64,000 bases of DNA. Origin: Carettochelys insculpta (lineage: Eukaryota > Chordata > Testudines > Carettochelyidae). The stretch covers positions 13,626,001-13,690,000 of the forward strand of contig NC_134152.1 in assembly GCF_033958435.1 (NCBI RefSeq), written 5' to 3'. The notes beneath the pieces were generated by a model. That model made no database searches. It saw only the letters and a list, made by a program, of their open reading frames with translations, and had not been told where the DNA came from. Position 1 is the first letter of the stretch. Every line of letters begins with the position of its first letter. Below, one piece after another: positions 9,584 to 21,131 of the stretch. The position numbers and the translations under genes were made by a program.

Positions 9584-10289
9584 TGTCATGATCGTGAGGG
9601 TTAGCCAGCAGCCTGGGAGTAAAAGGGTTAACCTCCTTAGCCAGGTGGGGTTGCCCTATAGGAATGTAGGTAAGAATTTCAAACTGGGACAAATGAATTT
9701 TTTGGCTCCTCCCTTTTCTGTCCTCTGTTCCTTCGTGTTCTTTCCAGCCATGAGGGAGACAGACACAGAATATCTCCCTCTAAGAACAGACTGTCCAATC
9801 TTCTGTCAGTAGGGTAAAGTTGAGATAAATCCATTAGGCTTTATTGTTTTGTGGTTTGGGAAGTGGGGTCTGATGTCTGTGCACTTTTTAGAAATGTTCT
9901 TTTATTCTCCTTGTAACTAAGTTCTAGGCCCATGGCGGAGACTCCCCATGTGTTTTACTTTGTGACTCTTCCATCTAGTCATGAGGTTTGCAACATGAAT
10001 ATTGTTGTAATAATAAAAGCTTTCTCTTTTTCTTTTTATTAACCTGGTATTGGCTAATGTTTGTGTCCTGGTTTTTACTTTTGGGGCTGAGATTTCCCAA
10101 CTAGTCTCTCCCTGGTTTCCTTATTATTACTTGGGTGGTGGCAGCAAATTTTATCCCCAAAATCTAAGGGTTTTTTAGGATTTTGGAGGGGGAGTTTATA
10201 TCAAAACCTGGTAGATTAGGTTTTGGAGGTACTTTTGTTGGCCCCCACTTCTGCATTTGTCTTGCTAGAGTGGGGAAGGAGCCATGACA
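9584..10289 (+). mobile_element. Solo LTR, TSD GCCCC
   Basis: Starts TGTCATGATC and ends AGCCATGACA, so the outer 7 bases are perfect inverted repeats (TGTCATG/CATGACA). It is flanked by GCCCC at 9579-9583 and 10290-10294. A possible AATAAA at 10012 gives plus orientation. 706 bp with no internal genes, consistent with recombination between two LTRs. It sits in the 3' untranslated part of Harbinger-1 and so is younger than that element. Confidence 0.9.
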
Positions 10290-10423
10290 GCCCCCACCAC
10301 CCACACGCTATCCCCCCCAACAAGCACGTCTCAAAGGGTTCTTTGAAAAATAAAACTGTGGATTATTGAATAACTGATAAAACTGCCTGGTATGGTATGT
10401 GCACAACAAACTGGAAATAATAT

Positions 10424-12120
10424 TCAAATGGGCAGACAACTCGGCCCATCACTCTGGGGTGGGGGTGAATGGGTGCAACTCCCAGCTGGTTGAGGTCGTG
10501 CCCTCCCCCCCCTTATCCGTGGTCCCCAGGGTAGCAGGCTGGGAGCCAGGAGGACCAGCAGGTAGGCCCTGGGTGCTCCAGTGGGCTCCAGTCCTGGGGA
10601 GCTGGCAGGTGGGGCAGCAGGCAGGGCATCAGGTGGAGCAGCAGGGAAAGTGGCAGGTGGGGCAGCAGGCTGGATGTCAGTGGAGCAGCAGGGAGGATGG
10701 CAGGGGGTGGGGACAGGAGCCGGGCCACGGCCTCCTGGAACAATCCGACTGTCTCTGAAAAACCCCATAAACTCCTGCCATGCTGCCCCGTGCCTGGTGG
10801 ACTCCTCATGGTCGAAGCGCAGCCTCTCCTCAGCTGCCTCCACCTGCCGCTGGAAAGCTGCCAGGAGCTGAGGGTCCACGGGGGCCATCCCCTCGGTCCG
10901 GCGGTGGCCCACCCATCCTGGCCTCGGCGGTGTCGCTGAGTGCTGGCAGTGTCTGACCTCCAGCGGGCTCTCGGGGACAACAGAGGGTGCCTGGCTGCCT
11001 GGGGCTTCAGGTGGTGTGGCTGCGGAGAGAGGGAGGGGAAGGCTGTTAGTATTGTACCCTGGCCCACGGCCCATGCCCCACATCCTCCCTTGGGTGCTGG
11101 GTCGCCGTCTCCCTTCCGTGGGTGTGGTGTCCCTGGCGGTGGCCCCATTGCATGCCCCCGCAGGTTAGGGCATGGCACTGTCTGCGAGTGTGGGTGCTGA
11201 CAGGCACTGATGGCCATAGTGCCATCCTGGGATTGTGCTGTGGCTGGGCAGTTGCGGGTCGGGGTTGGCTGGGGGGGGTGTGGAGCCACCGGTCGTGTCT
11301 GGTGCCTCCGTCCCATGGCCCAGGGATGTGTGTCCTGTGGGGTATGTACCTGACAATCCACTGCCCCAGTCGGGGGAAACCAGGTAGGTGGATGCCTGGC
11401 TGGTGCTCCAGGAGGGGAGGGCAATGAGGAGTTCCCCTCCTCGCTGCTGGACCCCTCCCCAGCAGTCCCGAGGGCTGGCTCCTCTGGTGGGCCCCGGGTT
11501 GCTGGGCGGGCCTCTGGGCTGGACTCCAGCTGAGGCCTGCTGGGACTCCATGGCCACGGTGTCTAGTGTGGCTGGTGGGGAGGAGGTGTCCCAGGGGCCC
11601 AGGATGGCCCTCCCTGTAATAAGAGCAAGTGGCAGAGGCAGCCCCAGACCGGCTGGCCGAGTCCCAGGCCCATGTATAACCTTGCTGCAGCTCCTTCACG
11701 TTGCTCTGGACGTGATCCAGAGTGTGGGCAGGGTGACCCCAGGCAGCCAGGGCCTTGGCCAGTCAGGTGAACACTTCTGCATTCTGATGCTTGCACCCCA
11801 TCACGAGGAGCACCTCCTCTTCACCCCAGAGCCCCAGCAGGTCTCAGAGCTTGACCTCCAACCAGGAGGGGCCCCTCTGCTTTTTGCCCCCCCCCATTTG
11901 GCTGCTGGGGGCCCCTGGGGGCTGGCTGGATGCCATGGCACTGGGTGGACAGTCAGGGGTCTGTGGAGGGCGTGCAGGGCTGCCATGTGTGTGTGCTGCT
12001 GCCTGCACACTCTCAGCATCCTGCCACAGGATATCCAGGTCTGTGATGCTTTAAGGGCTGCTGCGTGGGGTGATCAGAGAACCCTGCAGGGGCTGGACAG
12101 CACGTTTCAACCCCTCAGCT
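10424..12120 (-). pseudogene. Harbinger-1 Myb/SANT-like DNA-binding protein
   Basis: On the minus strand, 11900-11690 encodes a Myb/SANT-like (Myb_DNA-bind_4 type) domain: DLLGLWGEEEVLLVMGCKH, AEVFT, LAKALAAWGHPAHTLDHV and VKELQQGYTWAW. In Harbinger elements this partner protein is thought to bind the TIRs and carry the transposase into the nucleus. Downstream lies a proline- and serine-rich linker, then a helical C-terminal piece, LLAAFQRQVEAAEERLRFDHE (11083-10424 frame). At least two stops fall within the domain and there are frameshifts between parts; intron boundaries were not resolved. It faces the transposase tail to tail. Confidence 0.7.
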
Positions 12121-12538
12121 GATTGCCGCCATGGAGGACCCCCCCTATTTCGAAGTAGCAGGACGCGGATCGGCTACACATGCCCTTCGCCCTGTGCTGC
12201 TGTGGGGCCAGCTCCTGCTTCTGGTCCCCCAGCTCCAGTCGCACACTGGTGTGGGGCTCGGAGGCGGGGGCTCCAGCTCCCAGCCCCGTGCTGGTGTGGG
12301 TCTGGTGCTGCTGCAGGGCTGGTGAGAGCTCTGGCTCCCACCCTGTGGTATATTGCAGGGCAGTAGGAAATCTGGCTCCCAGCCCGGCACTGAAAAGAGG
12401 TGATGGTATGCCATACTGGTGCATACCATCACAAAAAAGCATTGCAAATGTGTATGAGTTTCTTTTATTAATAAAGTCTTTCAGTGTATTTTAAATCTTA
12501 TTTTAAAGCAGTTGAAGGACCCAGTTCTGACAATCTTG
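12120..12538. other. Harbinger-1 3' flank and unassigned GC-rich DNA
   Basis: 12120-12180 matches the inner part of the 29.4/38.5/53.9-kb TIR elements. About 12180-12400 has imperfect repeats of CTCCCAGCCC/CTGGTGTGGG type. 12410-12500 contains TTATTAATAAAG and a short CATACCATCACAA stretch. No gene seen. Confidence 0.4.
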
Positions 12539-14660
12539 GGCTGTGTCTACACTAGCAAGTACTTTCAAAATCGAGGTCAAAATACGGTCGTCTTTCAAAA
12601 TTCCCCACAGAGTGTCTACACACAAGCCAAGATCTTTCAAAATTGACTTTGAAAGAACAGGGCTGTTCCGTTGAAGCTGGTCCTCCATTCCTGTGGTGGG
12701 AAGCGCGCCCCCTTTCAAAATACTCTTTCGAAAGAGAGCAAGTGTAGATGCTCCACGGATGGCTCTTTCAGAGTCCTCCATGGCGCCGATCAGTTGGTGG
12801 GTGGCGGCGCCACTCACAGCACAAGTGGAGCTCTATGGTTCTGGCATCCAGCTGAATTTAAACACCCAGGCTCCCACAAGCCCCTGGGTAGGAAGCTGAG
12901 AGCATGTAGGCAGAAGGGAGCCCACGCTGCTGCACAGCCCACTCCCTGCCATGATGCCCCAGCCAGCCCATCACCCTCCCTGGACCCATGGCCAGCCATC
13001 CAGAGCCCTGCCTACCCCAGGGGCCCACCAAGGACACTGGGGAGTCCTCAGTGGGTGGAGGCTGAGCTGCAAGACCTCCTGTACCTCTGGGAGGATGAGG
13101 AGGTCCTGCATCAGACAGGGGTCTGGTGCCACAACGCCCTGGCATTTCAGTGGCATGCTGAGGGCCTCAGCAGCCAGGGCCACCCCACCTGCACCCCAGA
13201 CCATGTGAGGTCCAAAGTCAAGGAGTTCTGCCTGGGCTATTGCAAGGCCTGGGACGCAGCTGAGCAGTTGGGCCGAAGAAGGCAGGACCCTCATCCATCA
13301 TCCTGGATATGGTGGAGTCTGAGACCGAGACGGAGACAGCAACGGAAGGGGAGGACCGCCCGGAACAAGTGGCTGGCACCAGGTGCCCACGGACAGTCCA
13401 ACACCTGGAGACCATCACCAATGATGAGGGCTCAAGAGAGGGGGCCCTTGTCATCAACATCCTGTCTGGGCCATCCAGCCATCTGGGCCATCCAGCCAGG
13501 CCCCATCCAACCATGTCTTGCCCAAGTTCCTGGATGGACTGCCAGGTAGGTGGTGTGCATGCCAGCCACCTGGGACCTGGGGAGGGGGCACCCAGTCCTG
13601 CCCAGGTTAGCTGCAGGCCACCCACACAGCTGCAGGCCCCAGTGCACATGGAACCTGGAGGCCACGCTTCCCAGGACCCAGGGGGCCAATGCACAGCACT
13701 CAGCACCATGTGGCCAGGACAGCACCATGGGCCACACAGCCATGGAGGGACCGGAGTTGGGGGTGGGGTATGCACACATGCCACCCATGCGGGAAACCCC
13801 GGGATGCAGACATCATAGGACCTCAGGATGGGGAGGGGAGGGGCAGGGACACAGGAGCAATTGTGCAGGACTAATGGCATGTTCCTCTCTTCCCTTCTGT
13901 CTCCAAAGCTTCAGCAGCTAGCAGCCAGACCAGCCCCTTCCTGGGCCCAGGGAGCCCAACCACTGAAGGCAAGGGGGACCAGCCTGGACCCCAACCAAGG
14001 AGAGTGCAAGTCCACCACTGGGCAATCTGCCTGTCCCACCAGGGTGAGGAGGAGGCAGGGGATGCTGCCCACACTGTGGCCTGGCGGGACCTCACCTGCT
14101 TGCTGCAGGAGTGGCTCACCGTGGAGTGGTAGGCCTGAGACTAGGTGGCGGCCAATCTGGATGCCCTGACCCAGATCGTGGCCAGACACCTGGCCCTGGC
14201 TGCTGCCCCCTCGCAAGCTATTCCTGCACCCTCCACTCCCATTCCCACCCCCATCATCCCCTGGTCTCCCATCACCCAGCTATCCTCTTTCCTCCCACGC
14301 TCCGACCACACCCCCTGTTCCAATCACCCTGTCACCCTCCTTTCTCTGCCACCTTAGTCCCCACTCCCACCCCACTCTCCTCACCACCTCCACCCACAAG
14401 CCCAACCTCATGGCCATTGTCCCAACTCACCTCCCCCAGCTGGCCTTGGGGTGCATGGTCTGGATGTCTGATCAGTGCCTCCCAATGTTTTCCAAGTTGG
14501 AGGCAGGACACAGGGAGTGTTGGAAGCCAGCAGAAGTGATGTAAGCACATGCTGAAGGCACACATGAAAAAGTACAGCATTGGTGTGCAAACCTGGGAGA
14601 ACTTTGCCCAGGACCTCCCCCAGTGGAGAGAGGTAATTCGAGGTGCTGGGCGGGGGGGGC
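12539..14660 (+). mobile_element. TIR element with Myb/SANT gene, right end missing
   Basis: Left end GGCTGTGTCTACACTAGC at 12539 follows TTG, the same start and preceding triplet as the 7441 element. The inside carries paired TTTCAAAA/TTCGAAAG blocks, then a Myb/SANT gene. No matching GTGTAGACACGGCC end is found before 15 kb, so the right end is deleted. The given end point is only where recognisable coding similarity fades. Confidence 0.6.
12951..14210 (+). pseudogene. Myb/SANT-like protein of a Harbinger-type element
   Basis: The plus frame at 13045-13290 encodes a Myb/SANT-like domain: WVEAELQDLLYLWEDEEVL, LAFQWHAEGLSSQGHP and HVRSKVKEFCLGYCKAWDAA. An acidic stretch MVESETETETATEGEDR follows in a different frame, so a frameshift lies near 13300. 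A good donor CAG|GTAGGT at 13545 and acceptor TCTCCAAAG at 13908 suggest an intron 13546-13908. The second exon carries VAWRDLTCLLQEWL and QIVARHLALA, a helical C-terminus. The architecture matches the minus-strand proteins at 10.4-12.1, 36.3-37.1 and 60.8-62.2 kb. No transposase partner is present in this copy. Confidence 0.65.
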
Positions 14661-14888
14661 AGTGGCACAATTTGAGAGGTCATGCAGCAGTGCAGAGGAG
14701 GAGATGAGGAAAAGAAGAAAAGAGTGTCACAAACTGCTCCATGCCCCTCAAAGAACGACCAACACCTGCCTCTTCTGTGACAAGATCTGTAGCTCTTGAC
14801 TAGGGCTAATCAGCCATCAATGGACTCACAAATAGGATGGCGACATGAAGACCTCCTTCTTGTTATCAAGTGATCACTGAGAGAAAGC

Positions 14889-14931
14889 GTGTATGTGTGC
14901 GTGCGTGCGTGCGTGTGTGTGTGTGTGTGCT
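14889..14931. repeat. (GT)n/(GCGT)n microsatellite
   Basis: A run of alternating GT with GCGT units. Simple sequence only. Confidence 0.95.
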
Positions 14932-15107
14932 TTCACACAAGTAGTTTTTCCAGAGGGACACCAGTGATTTGCACTTAAGTACATACACCCCAAATCAGCT
15001 GTTCTTTTAGTCAAGTAACTTTTTGGGTACTTTTTCCACCTCTGATGATAAAATACTTCTATCTGAAAAAGTATAATAGGTTTGACAAGTTTGGACAAAG
15101 ACTAGTT

Positions 15108-15525
15108 TTCTCACACAGCTGTCCATCTAACCCAGTACCCTGTGTTCCCACAGTGGCCAAAGGCAGATGCTCCAGCGGGAGTGAACAGAATAGCTAACCA
15201 CCAAGTGTTCCTTCTTCTGTCATCTGTTTCCAGCCTCTGACAAACAGTGGCTAGGGACACCATTCCTATCCATGCTGGATAACAAATACTGATGGACCCA
15301 ATGTCCATGAGTTGATCTAGTTTCTTTTTGAACCCCGTTAAAGTCCTGGACATCACAACGTCCTCTGGCAAGGAGTTCCACACGTTGACTGTGCACTGTG
15401 TGAAGAAAAACTTCCTTTTGTTTGATTTAAACCTCCATGATTTCCTCCACGAGCCTCTCCTGAATTTAGGAGAGGAGTTACTTCAGCAAATACTCTTCCC
15501 TCAATTTTTTTCTTCTCCTGTTTGA
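15108..15525 (-). mobile_element. CR1-like LINE 3' fragment
   Basis: On the minus strand the frame 15383-15111 reads MWNSLPEDVVMSRTLTGFKK, matching the C-terminal end of CR1-like ORF2 (WN.LP..VV....L..FK..LD). The DNA (plus) has GGCAAGGAGTTCCACACG and GTGAAGAAAAACTTCCTTTT, phrases common in sauropsid CR1. It is a truncated, dead copy. Confidence 0.7.
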
Positions 15526-15639
15526 CCTGGATTCCATATGGCCCCAAACACACAGAATTCTTATGCTGTCTTGACTCCTTCACCTTTAGATACACTTTCA
15601 CCATCATCACCATCATCAATAACCGTGGGCTCAGCACCC

Positions 15640-17510
15640 GTTGGTGTCTGATGCCTCTCTCACTATTTGCTTCCATCTTTCCCTGTGCAGTGTGGAGTGG
15701 CTTAGTTTCTGTAGACTAGCTCCGCACCAATCAACTATACCATCTACTCATTCTCTGTGGGGTCTGCCTCTTCTATTCGAACCATCCATTAGGCCGAATA
15801 TCAGGGTCTTGATTTTTCATTCGTCGTTCATTCTGCAAATAGGCCCAAATAGCTGTAGCTTCTGTTTTATAACCTTCTGCGGCAGGTTCTCTTTCGGCTG
15901 TATCTTTCTATATAATTCCTCATTGGTGACCTTCTGCATCCATCCTAGTCTCAGAATCTTTCTATAACAACTCCTCTAAAATGCCAATAGTCTTCTTTTT
16001 GAATCTTTCATTATATCACTCCTATCTCACATCCATACAACATGCTGCTGAATACACACATTTTCAAGATGCTCAGCTTCATTCCTAAGCTAATCTCTTT
16101 GCTTTTCCAGATCTTATCCTTCGCCTTCAAACTCGCTTTTGCGTTCGCTATTCTCGTCGCTATTTCCTTCTTATAGTCTGGATCACATGTTCTGTTGCTC
16201 CCCAGATATGTGAACTTCTCTACATTTTCTAGTTCAATACCATCCACACTGATCTTCCTTCCTATTTCCTTATCTCCAAATACCATTGTTTTTGTTTTAT
16301 CAATGTTCATAATCAGTCTGTACCACTTCCCTTCTTCATTTAGCATCTGCACCTTTTTCACTAGCTTCTCATCTTCCTCAACGATAACTATATCATCTGC
16401 GAACCTCAAGTTGTTAATTCTTTTCCCATGCACAAATATCCCTTCTACCTCTACCTTCATTTTGTCCATTGCTCTCTCCAGATTCATGATGAAGATACTT
16501 GATGATATTGGATCTCCTTGTCTCGTACCTTTACTTGTTTTAAACCAACTTCCCAACTCCCTGCATGTTCTCACCACTGCTTCCGCATTGTCACTGATAT
16601 CCTTCAACAACTGTATGAGTCTGCTCTCCACTCTGTACGACTCCAACACCGCCCAAGTCACTGTCTGATCTATACTGTCAAATGCCTTTTGAAAATCGAT
16701 GAAGCGAGTGTATATATTTTTGTTCTTTCATTGAGCTTTCTCCGCTATCAGTCTTAGTGCCAATATCTGCTGTATGGTACTTCCCTCTTTTCTGAACCCT
16801 GCTTGCTCGTCTGCTATATGTTCTTCTATCTGCAATCTTAGTTTCTCAGTCAGTATCATCATCAGCACCTTGCCTACATGACTTATTAGGGCAATCACTC
16901 TGTAGTTCTTGCAATCCAATGTACTCCCTTTCTTGTGTATTGTCACTAGTATGGATCTTGTCCATTCCTTAGGTGCCTTCCCTTCTTTCCATGCTATATT
17001 ACATAGTTGGTGTATTTCCTGAATCATTCTTTCTTCACCATATTTGATCATATCTCCCATGATCTTATCATTTCTAGGGCTCTTGCTGTTCTTTAGTCGT
17101 TTCACTGCTTTTTCTACTTCCCCCTTCGAAATGTCGGTCTTGCTCTCGATGCTCAGTGGAGATATCTCGTTCAGTTCTTCAATCAGTCTCTCTGAGACAC
17201 TTGGGTCCAACTCAGCCACACCCTTGCTGACTGAGCTAACCTTGTTATCCCCACCCTTGCTTTGGCTTATTTATACCTGGCCCTGCAGATTTCCACCACC
17301 AGCATCTGATGAAGTGAGTCTGTGCTCACGAAAGCTCATGCTCAAAACTTTTCTGTTAGTCTATAAGGAGCCACAGGACCCTTCGTTGCTGTTTGGGTCC
17401 AACTGTGCTTTGTATAGATCAGTGCAACATCTCGTCCATCACTGCACAATCTTCTCCATGTTCATGAGCACTTCTTCATTCTCATCTGCTTCAGTTGCCA
17501 TTTCCTATTA
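15640..17510 (-). pseudogene. RTE reverse transcriptase and C-terminal region
   Basis: This is the RT of a non-LTR retrotransposon, which primes DNA synthesis at a nicked target. On the minus strand the RT blocks follow in order: RLKNSKSPRNDKIMGDMIKY, KEWTRSILVTIHKKGS, NYRVIALISHVGKVL, EEHIADEQAGFRKEGST (17219-16728); then ELGSWFKTSKGTRQGDPIS, the catalytic RFADDIVIVEEDEK with both aspartates kept, and FTYLGSNRTCDPDYKKEI (16661-16011). Further on come LRLGWMQKVTNEELYRKI and RGRPHREWVDGIV in the C-terminal region. Frames change near 16720 and 16010, and several stops occur. The clade assignment rests on these motifs only. Confidence 0.8.
17213..17392 (+). mobile_element. Short retroposon in RTE, 12-bp TSD
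   Basis: A 180-bp insert flanked by TTGGGTCCAACT at 17201-17212 and 17393-17404. Inside are CTTGCTTTGGCTTATTTATA, GATGAAGTGAGTCTGTGCTC, ACGAAAGCTCATGCTC and TCTGTTAGTCTATAAGGAGC, the tail family of 7.86 and 49.85 kb. The long duplication shows target-primed (SINE, LINE or Penelope-like) insertion. It splits the RTE frame exactly within its ..LDP.. codons. Confidence 0.85.
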
Positions 17511-18600
17511 ATATTCCTAATCATCTTATACACCTCCCTGGTCTGACATTCACCAAAATAAATCTCTATATCTTCACATTGCTCCTCTAACCATTTCTCC
17601 TTATCCTTTCTGGCTGCTTTCCTCACCTCATTGCATTTCACCCCATATTGCTGTTCTGCCTTCTCGGAAACATGTCTTCTGATCTTCAACGCTCTCTTCT
17701 CTTGTACCAACTTCAGTGTCCCCTGAGTAATCCACTTCTTATTGATCTTCTCTTCTTCTGGAATAGTCTGCTCAATTGCTTCTTCTATCACCGAGGCTGC
17801 CCCTGAGACTCTCTTATCTTGGTCTTTCTCTGTGGCGATATTCTTAATCTTCTTTTTGAACGCTGTTCTGTATGCATTCCCTGTTTCATCCTCACCTAGC
17901 CTCACCACATCTCTTCTCTTCTTAAACTGTGTCTTAACACTTTCTTTTGAGATTTATCTTGATGTTTGAGATCACTAGACTGTGGTCCGAGTCTATATCC
18001 ACTCCTTGGAAAGTTCGGAACTGCTGTACTGATGTTACCCATCTTCTTATCAAAATCATATCTATGATGTTCTTGGACCTCCAGTTATTTGATTGCCATG
18101 TCCACTTCCTACAGCCTTTTGTTGAAATCTCATGTTGCAGATCACCATCTCATGCTCTGTAGCAAACGCTAGTAGTTTCTTACCTCGTGTGTTTCTTTCT
18201 CCACATCCAAACCTTCCCACGACTCTCTCCCAACCTTCGTTATCTGTTTCAACCTTCGCATTCCATCTCCTCCGATGATCAACACATCTTTTTTCGGTAC
18301 CTCCTCCGTCCTCTTTGTCAAGTCTTTATAGAGTAGCCCAATCTCTTCCTCTGTACTGTCTGATGTGTGTGAATGACTGAGATATTGAACAGTTTTGCTT
18401 CGATCTTGCTACCATCACTCTTGCACTCACTGGTTTGTGTCCTAATATTGCTCCTCTAGCTGTTTTGCTCAGAACGAATCTGACTCCTGCTTCATGCTTC
18501 ATTTAGTTTCCTGACCAAATGATTGCACAACCACACATCTCTCCCAAAGTGCCCCAGTTGTTGTCCTTCACTAATGACATTGGTCTCCACTGTGTGCTCC
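17462..18600 (-). pseudogene. RTE apurinic-type endonuclease and linker
   Basis: The endonuclease nicks target DNA. Reading the minus strand from 18600, with frameshifts, shows VLSKTARGAILGHKPVSAR, a damaged VDHRRRWNAKVETDNEGWE block, then GERNTRGKKLLAFATEHEM, and VDIDSDHSLVISNIKI, whose SDH is the conserved catalytic end of APE-like domains. The linker 17908-17462 is an intact 148-codon frame, charged and rich in lysine and glutamate (AFKKKIKNIATEKDQDKR). The first third of the endonuclease (beyond 18600) is too decayed to align by eye. Confidence 0.65.
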
Positions 18601-18720
18601 TCCCCATCTTGTCATGCTGTACTGTTCTGATTCTCTATATCTAATAACTCACAGCTAATTTACTATCAGTATCTGAAACTTTCTCTACTTCTACCACTCC
18701 CCACTTATGGGTCCTACCGG

Positions 18721-20109
18721 ATTAAGAGAGAATTACAAGAAAGTTAACAGCATAACACAAAATAATATTCCCCCAAGTTTCCTGCATCCATAGCAGCCAA
18801 ATCATATTCAATTCTTTAAATACTTTTTTCTCTCCATTAATTCCCTCTATCATCCCACCCAGCCTTGTGTACTCTGTTCCTGCTACTTATACACATATTA
18901 CCATCAACTCCCCTGAACAAAAGCTCACTCTTATTTTCTATATATGTCTAGAATTAATTGACCCTAGCTTTTCCACTCAGGCATATATCATAAGCAGAGG
19001 ACTTCAAATAATACTGTCTTGGACACTCCAAATTGCTGTCATCTCAAATCTTGGCTGGACCTTCATTCAAATTACAAGCAAAATAAAACATGCAATCCAA
19101 ACCCCACAAACCAAGTTTAAAGCTAATCAGAATACATTTAATTAACATATTCCACATTTGCATGTACTAGTAAGCAGATAAGGTCAAATCTGAGCACCCT
19201 TCAAGTCAGTGGCTCTTTTACAGTTCAGTTATATGAGATCAGGATCAATCATGAATATTCTGATCATGGGCCTGATTTCCTACTCAGTTTTTAATGAGGA
19301 ACAAAAGCTATTGCCTCCAAATCAACTACTTGTATTTTCACCCATTACATAAAGATTCATGAACTGGCATCTCCATTGCCACTGTAAGTCAAATCACTTT
19401 AGTCAATGCCCCTTCCCCCCTTGATTAATTAGAATGTAGTAAAATTTAAAGCTCTGATCTTCTAAATGTAGTGAGATAGGTCTTGGAGAAGGGCTGGTTA
19501 TGACACTTCTGTGATACAACATTCAAATGTCCTCAGTTTGGATTGAAACTACTGAATTAGTAATTGGGCATGCTGAGTGATAAGAGGAAACAGCTGTGTA
19601 TCAAATGGGCTGTTCTACAAATGGGCTTTTTTATACAAACTGGCACTTATTCATCATTACTAGTTATATAAAGAGTTTCTAAATAATGCTTGTTTTGAAC
19701 AGTGAGTGCATAATGGATATGTTTATTTTAATGGCTTTCTTCAGCATTTTTAAATTTGTTTTCCAACATGCCTCAAACACATTCTTCTCAGGTTCAGTTT
19801 TAAATAAGAAATGTTTTAAGATAAACTGGAAAGATATTGACCTCCTTTGCATGTTGGCTTTCACGGTGACTGTGGTGCATGACTTATGTAGTGGATTAGG
19901 CTCTTGTCTAATGTTCTCTGCTTCCTCAAGACAGTAAGGGTAGATGTGAAGTAGAGGAAAATGTACTGGCAATACAGCCCAGCAAATCCAGGGCATCCAG
20001 AATGGAATATCATCTCTGGCAGAGCATTTGCTCTGAGATGAGCAGTATGTAGGGTGTGAGTGTATAATCCTACTCATTGTCAGACTACTTATCATTATGT
20101 TAAAAGTGG
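18721..20109. other. Unrecognised stretch
   Basis: AT-rich DNA without recognisable repeats, TIRs or conserved frames on either strand. Short open frames here (for example 19679-20095) have no recognisable motifs. Possibly single-copy host DNA. Confidence 0.4.
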
Positions 20110-20114
20110 GAACT

Positions 20115-21126
20115 GATGATGTGCCGACCTATTTCGGGTCCCGTGGGTGCGCGTGGGGGTTGATACAGCGGGGGGGGGGGCGTGGATGGCCCAGGACCGA
20201 CCACCCCACCTCTATGGCAGCCTTATATAGTATAGCAGCAATATGTGATACAGTGTATCTACTTTACAACCTGGGTTTCCACAGTATTATGAGTACCAGG
20301 AACAATAACACTCCGATTGTGAACACTACAATGCCCTGTGGCTGTTCTAAGTCCCAATAATTCTCTATACAGCCCCAGCTAGTCCAGCTAGTGGTATTTA
20401 CTGATAATGACTGATTCATTTATTCATAACTACAACTACTTAACACTTGTCTTAAATATATTTATTTGTTTAGCACAGGCTAAGCACTAGGTTACATATA
20501 GCTATATACAATTACATGTGACTTACCAGTAACATCCAATGCTCCCACATCTTACCAACAACTACATTACAGCGACCCTTCAAGTCAGAGATACGGCTTG
20601 GTTGGGACCTTTCGTGGTGGTGACGTCTGGTGATCAGGCCGGGGTCTGCTGTCTGGACTGGAAGTTGCTGGCCTCCGCCTGGTGTCCAGGAGCCCACACC
20701 CTTGTCCCTGCTAAATCACCTTTTATACTGTTTCTTACTTGGGGGTTCAATACCTGGCCAATTAAAGCGTTTGTTACCCAATTTGGACTTTCTATCCTCC
20801 CCGCCTGTCAGAACATGTCATAAGATTTCCTCTGTCCTTGGTAAATTTCCGAACCTCCCTCTGAGACCCTCTGATATCGCACAACGAGGATGTTCTCTCT
20901 GGGGGGCTTCCAGCTACTTGTCCCCGATGTTCTCTTTGGGGACTTACTATCTACTTGTCAGGATGTTTTTCTTTGGGACTCTCCAGCTACTTGTCAACTT
21001 TCTGATTTCTTTCTCCTGGCCTGGTGTCAGACCACCCAGCCGTTATATGGTAGCGTTCCAGGATGGAGTGTATGGTCATTCTGCCTTGCGAGTGAGGCCC
21101 GGCCACCAGGTGCTCGTGCTCCCACA
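20115..21126 (-). mobile_element. Probable solo LTR, TSD GGAAC
   Basis: In plus orientation it begins TGATGATGTG and ends GCTCCCACA; GGAAC flanks both sides (20110-20114 and 21127-21131). On the minus strand a TATAAAAG box (20727-20720) is followed about 260 bases later by AATAAA near 20462, which gives the orientation. About 1012 bp with no genes. The boundaries rest on the TG...CA ends and a 5-bp duplication only. Confidence 0.6.
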
Positions 21127-21131
21127 GGAAC

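Larger units (their letters stand above)
8077..12430 (+). mobile_element. Harbinger-1: PIF/Harbinger DNA transposon, decayed
   Basis: A GC-rich block with a DDE transposase on the plus strand (8077-9476) and a convergent Myb/SANT gene on the minus strand (about 12120-10424). This two-gene pairing of transposase plus Myb/SANT-like DNA-binding protein is the known Harbinger organisation. The 3' flank (12120-12180) shares CCATGGAGGACCCC and GGACGCGGATCG with the TIR elements at 29.4, 38.5 and 53.9 kb. The terminal repeats themselves are not found at either end. A solo LTR is inserted at 9584-10289. An AATAAA at about 10348 may be the transposase polyadenylation signal. Confidence 0.75.
15597..18720 (-). 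mobile_element. RTE-type LINE, nearly full length, decayed
   Basis: Minus-strand element of about 3.1 kb with an endonuclease region (18560-17930), linker (17908-17462), RT (17219-16011) and C-terminal region (about 16010-15640). It ends in a short (ATG)n-like tail, seen on the plus strand as CACCATCATCACCATCATC at 15599-15617. A single ORF, a short 3' end and a microsatellite tail are RTE-clade traits. It is interrupted at 17213 by a 180-bp retroposon. Confidence 0.8.

Noticed and set aside
10513..11424. 303-codon open frame on the minus strand
   Set aside because: Only pieces of it overlap the Myb/SANT-like gene; composition is that of a GC-rich shadow frame, and the recognised domain uses other frames.
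14889..14931. Regulatory Z-DNA or promoter at the GT/CG run
   Set aside because: Only a simple repeat is visible; no TATA box, CpG island or gene start accompanies it.
16195..16668. 157-codon plus-strand frame over the RTE RT
   Set aside because: It is the antisense shadow of the RTE reverse transcriptase; serine-, leucine- and phenylalanine-rich as expected of such shadows.
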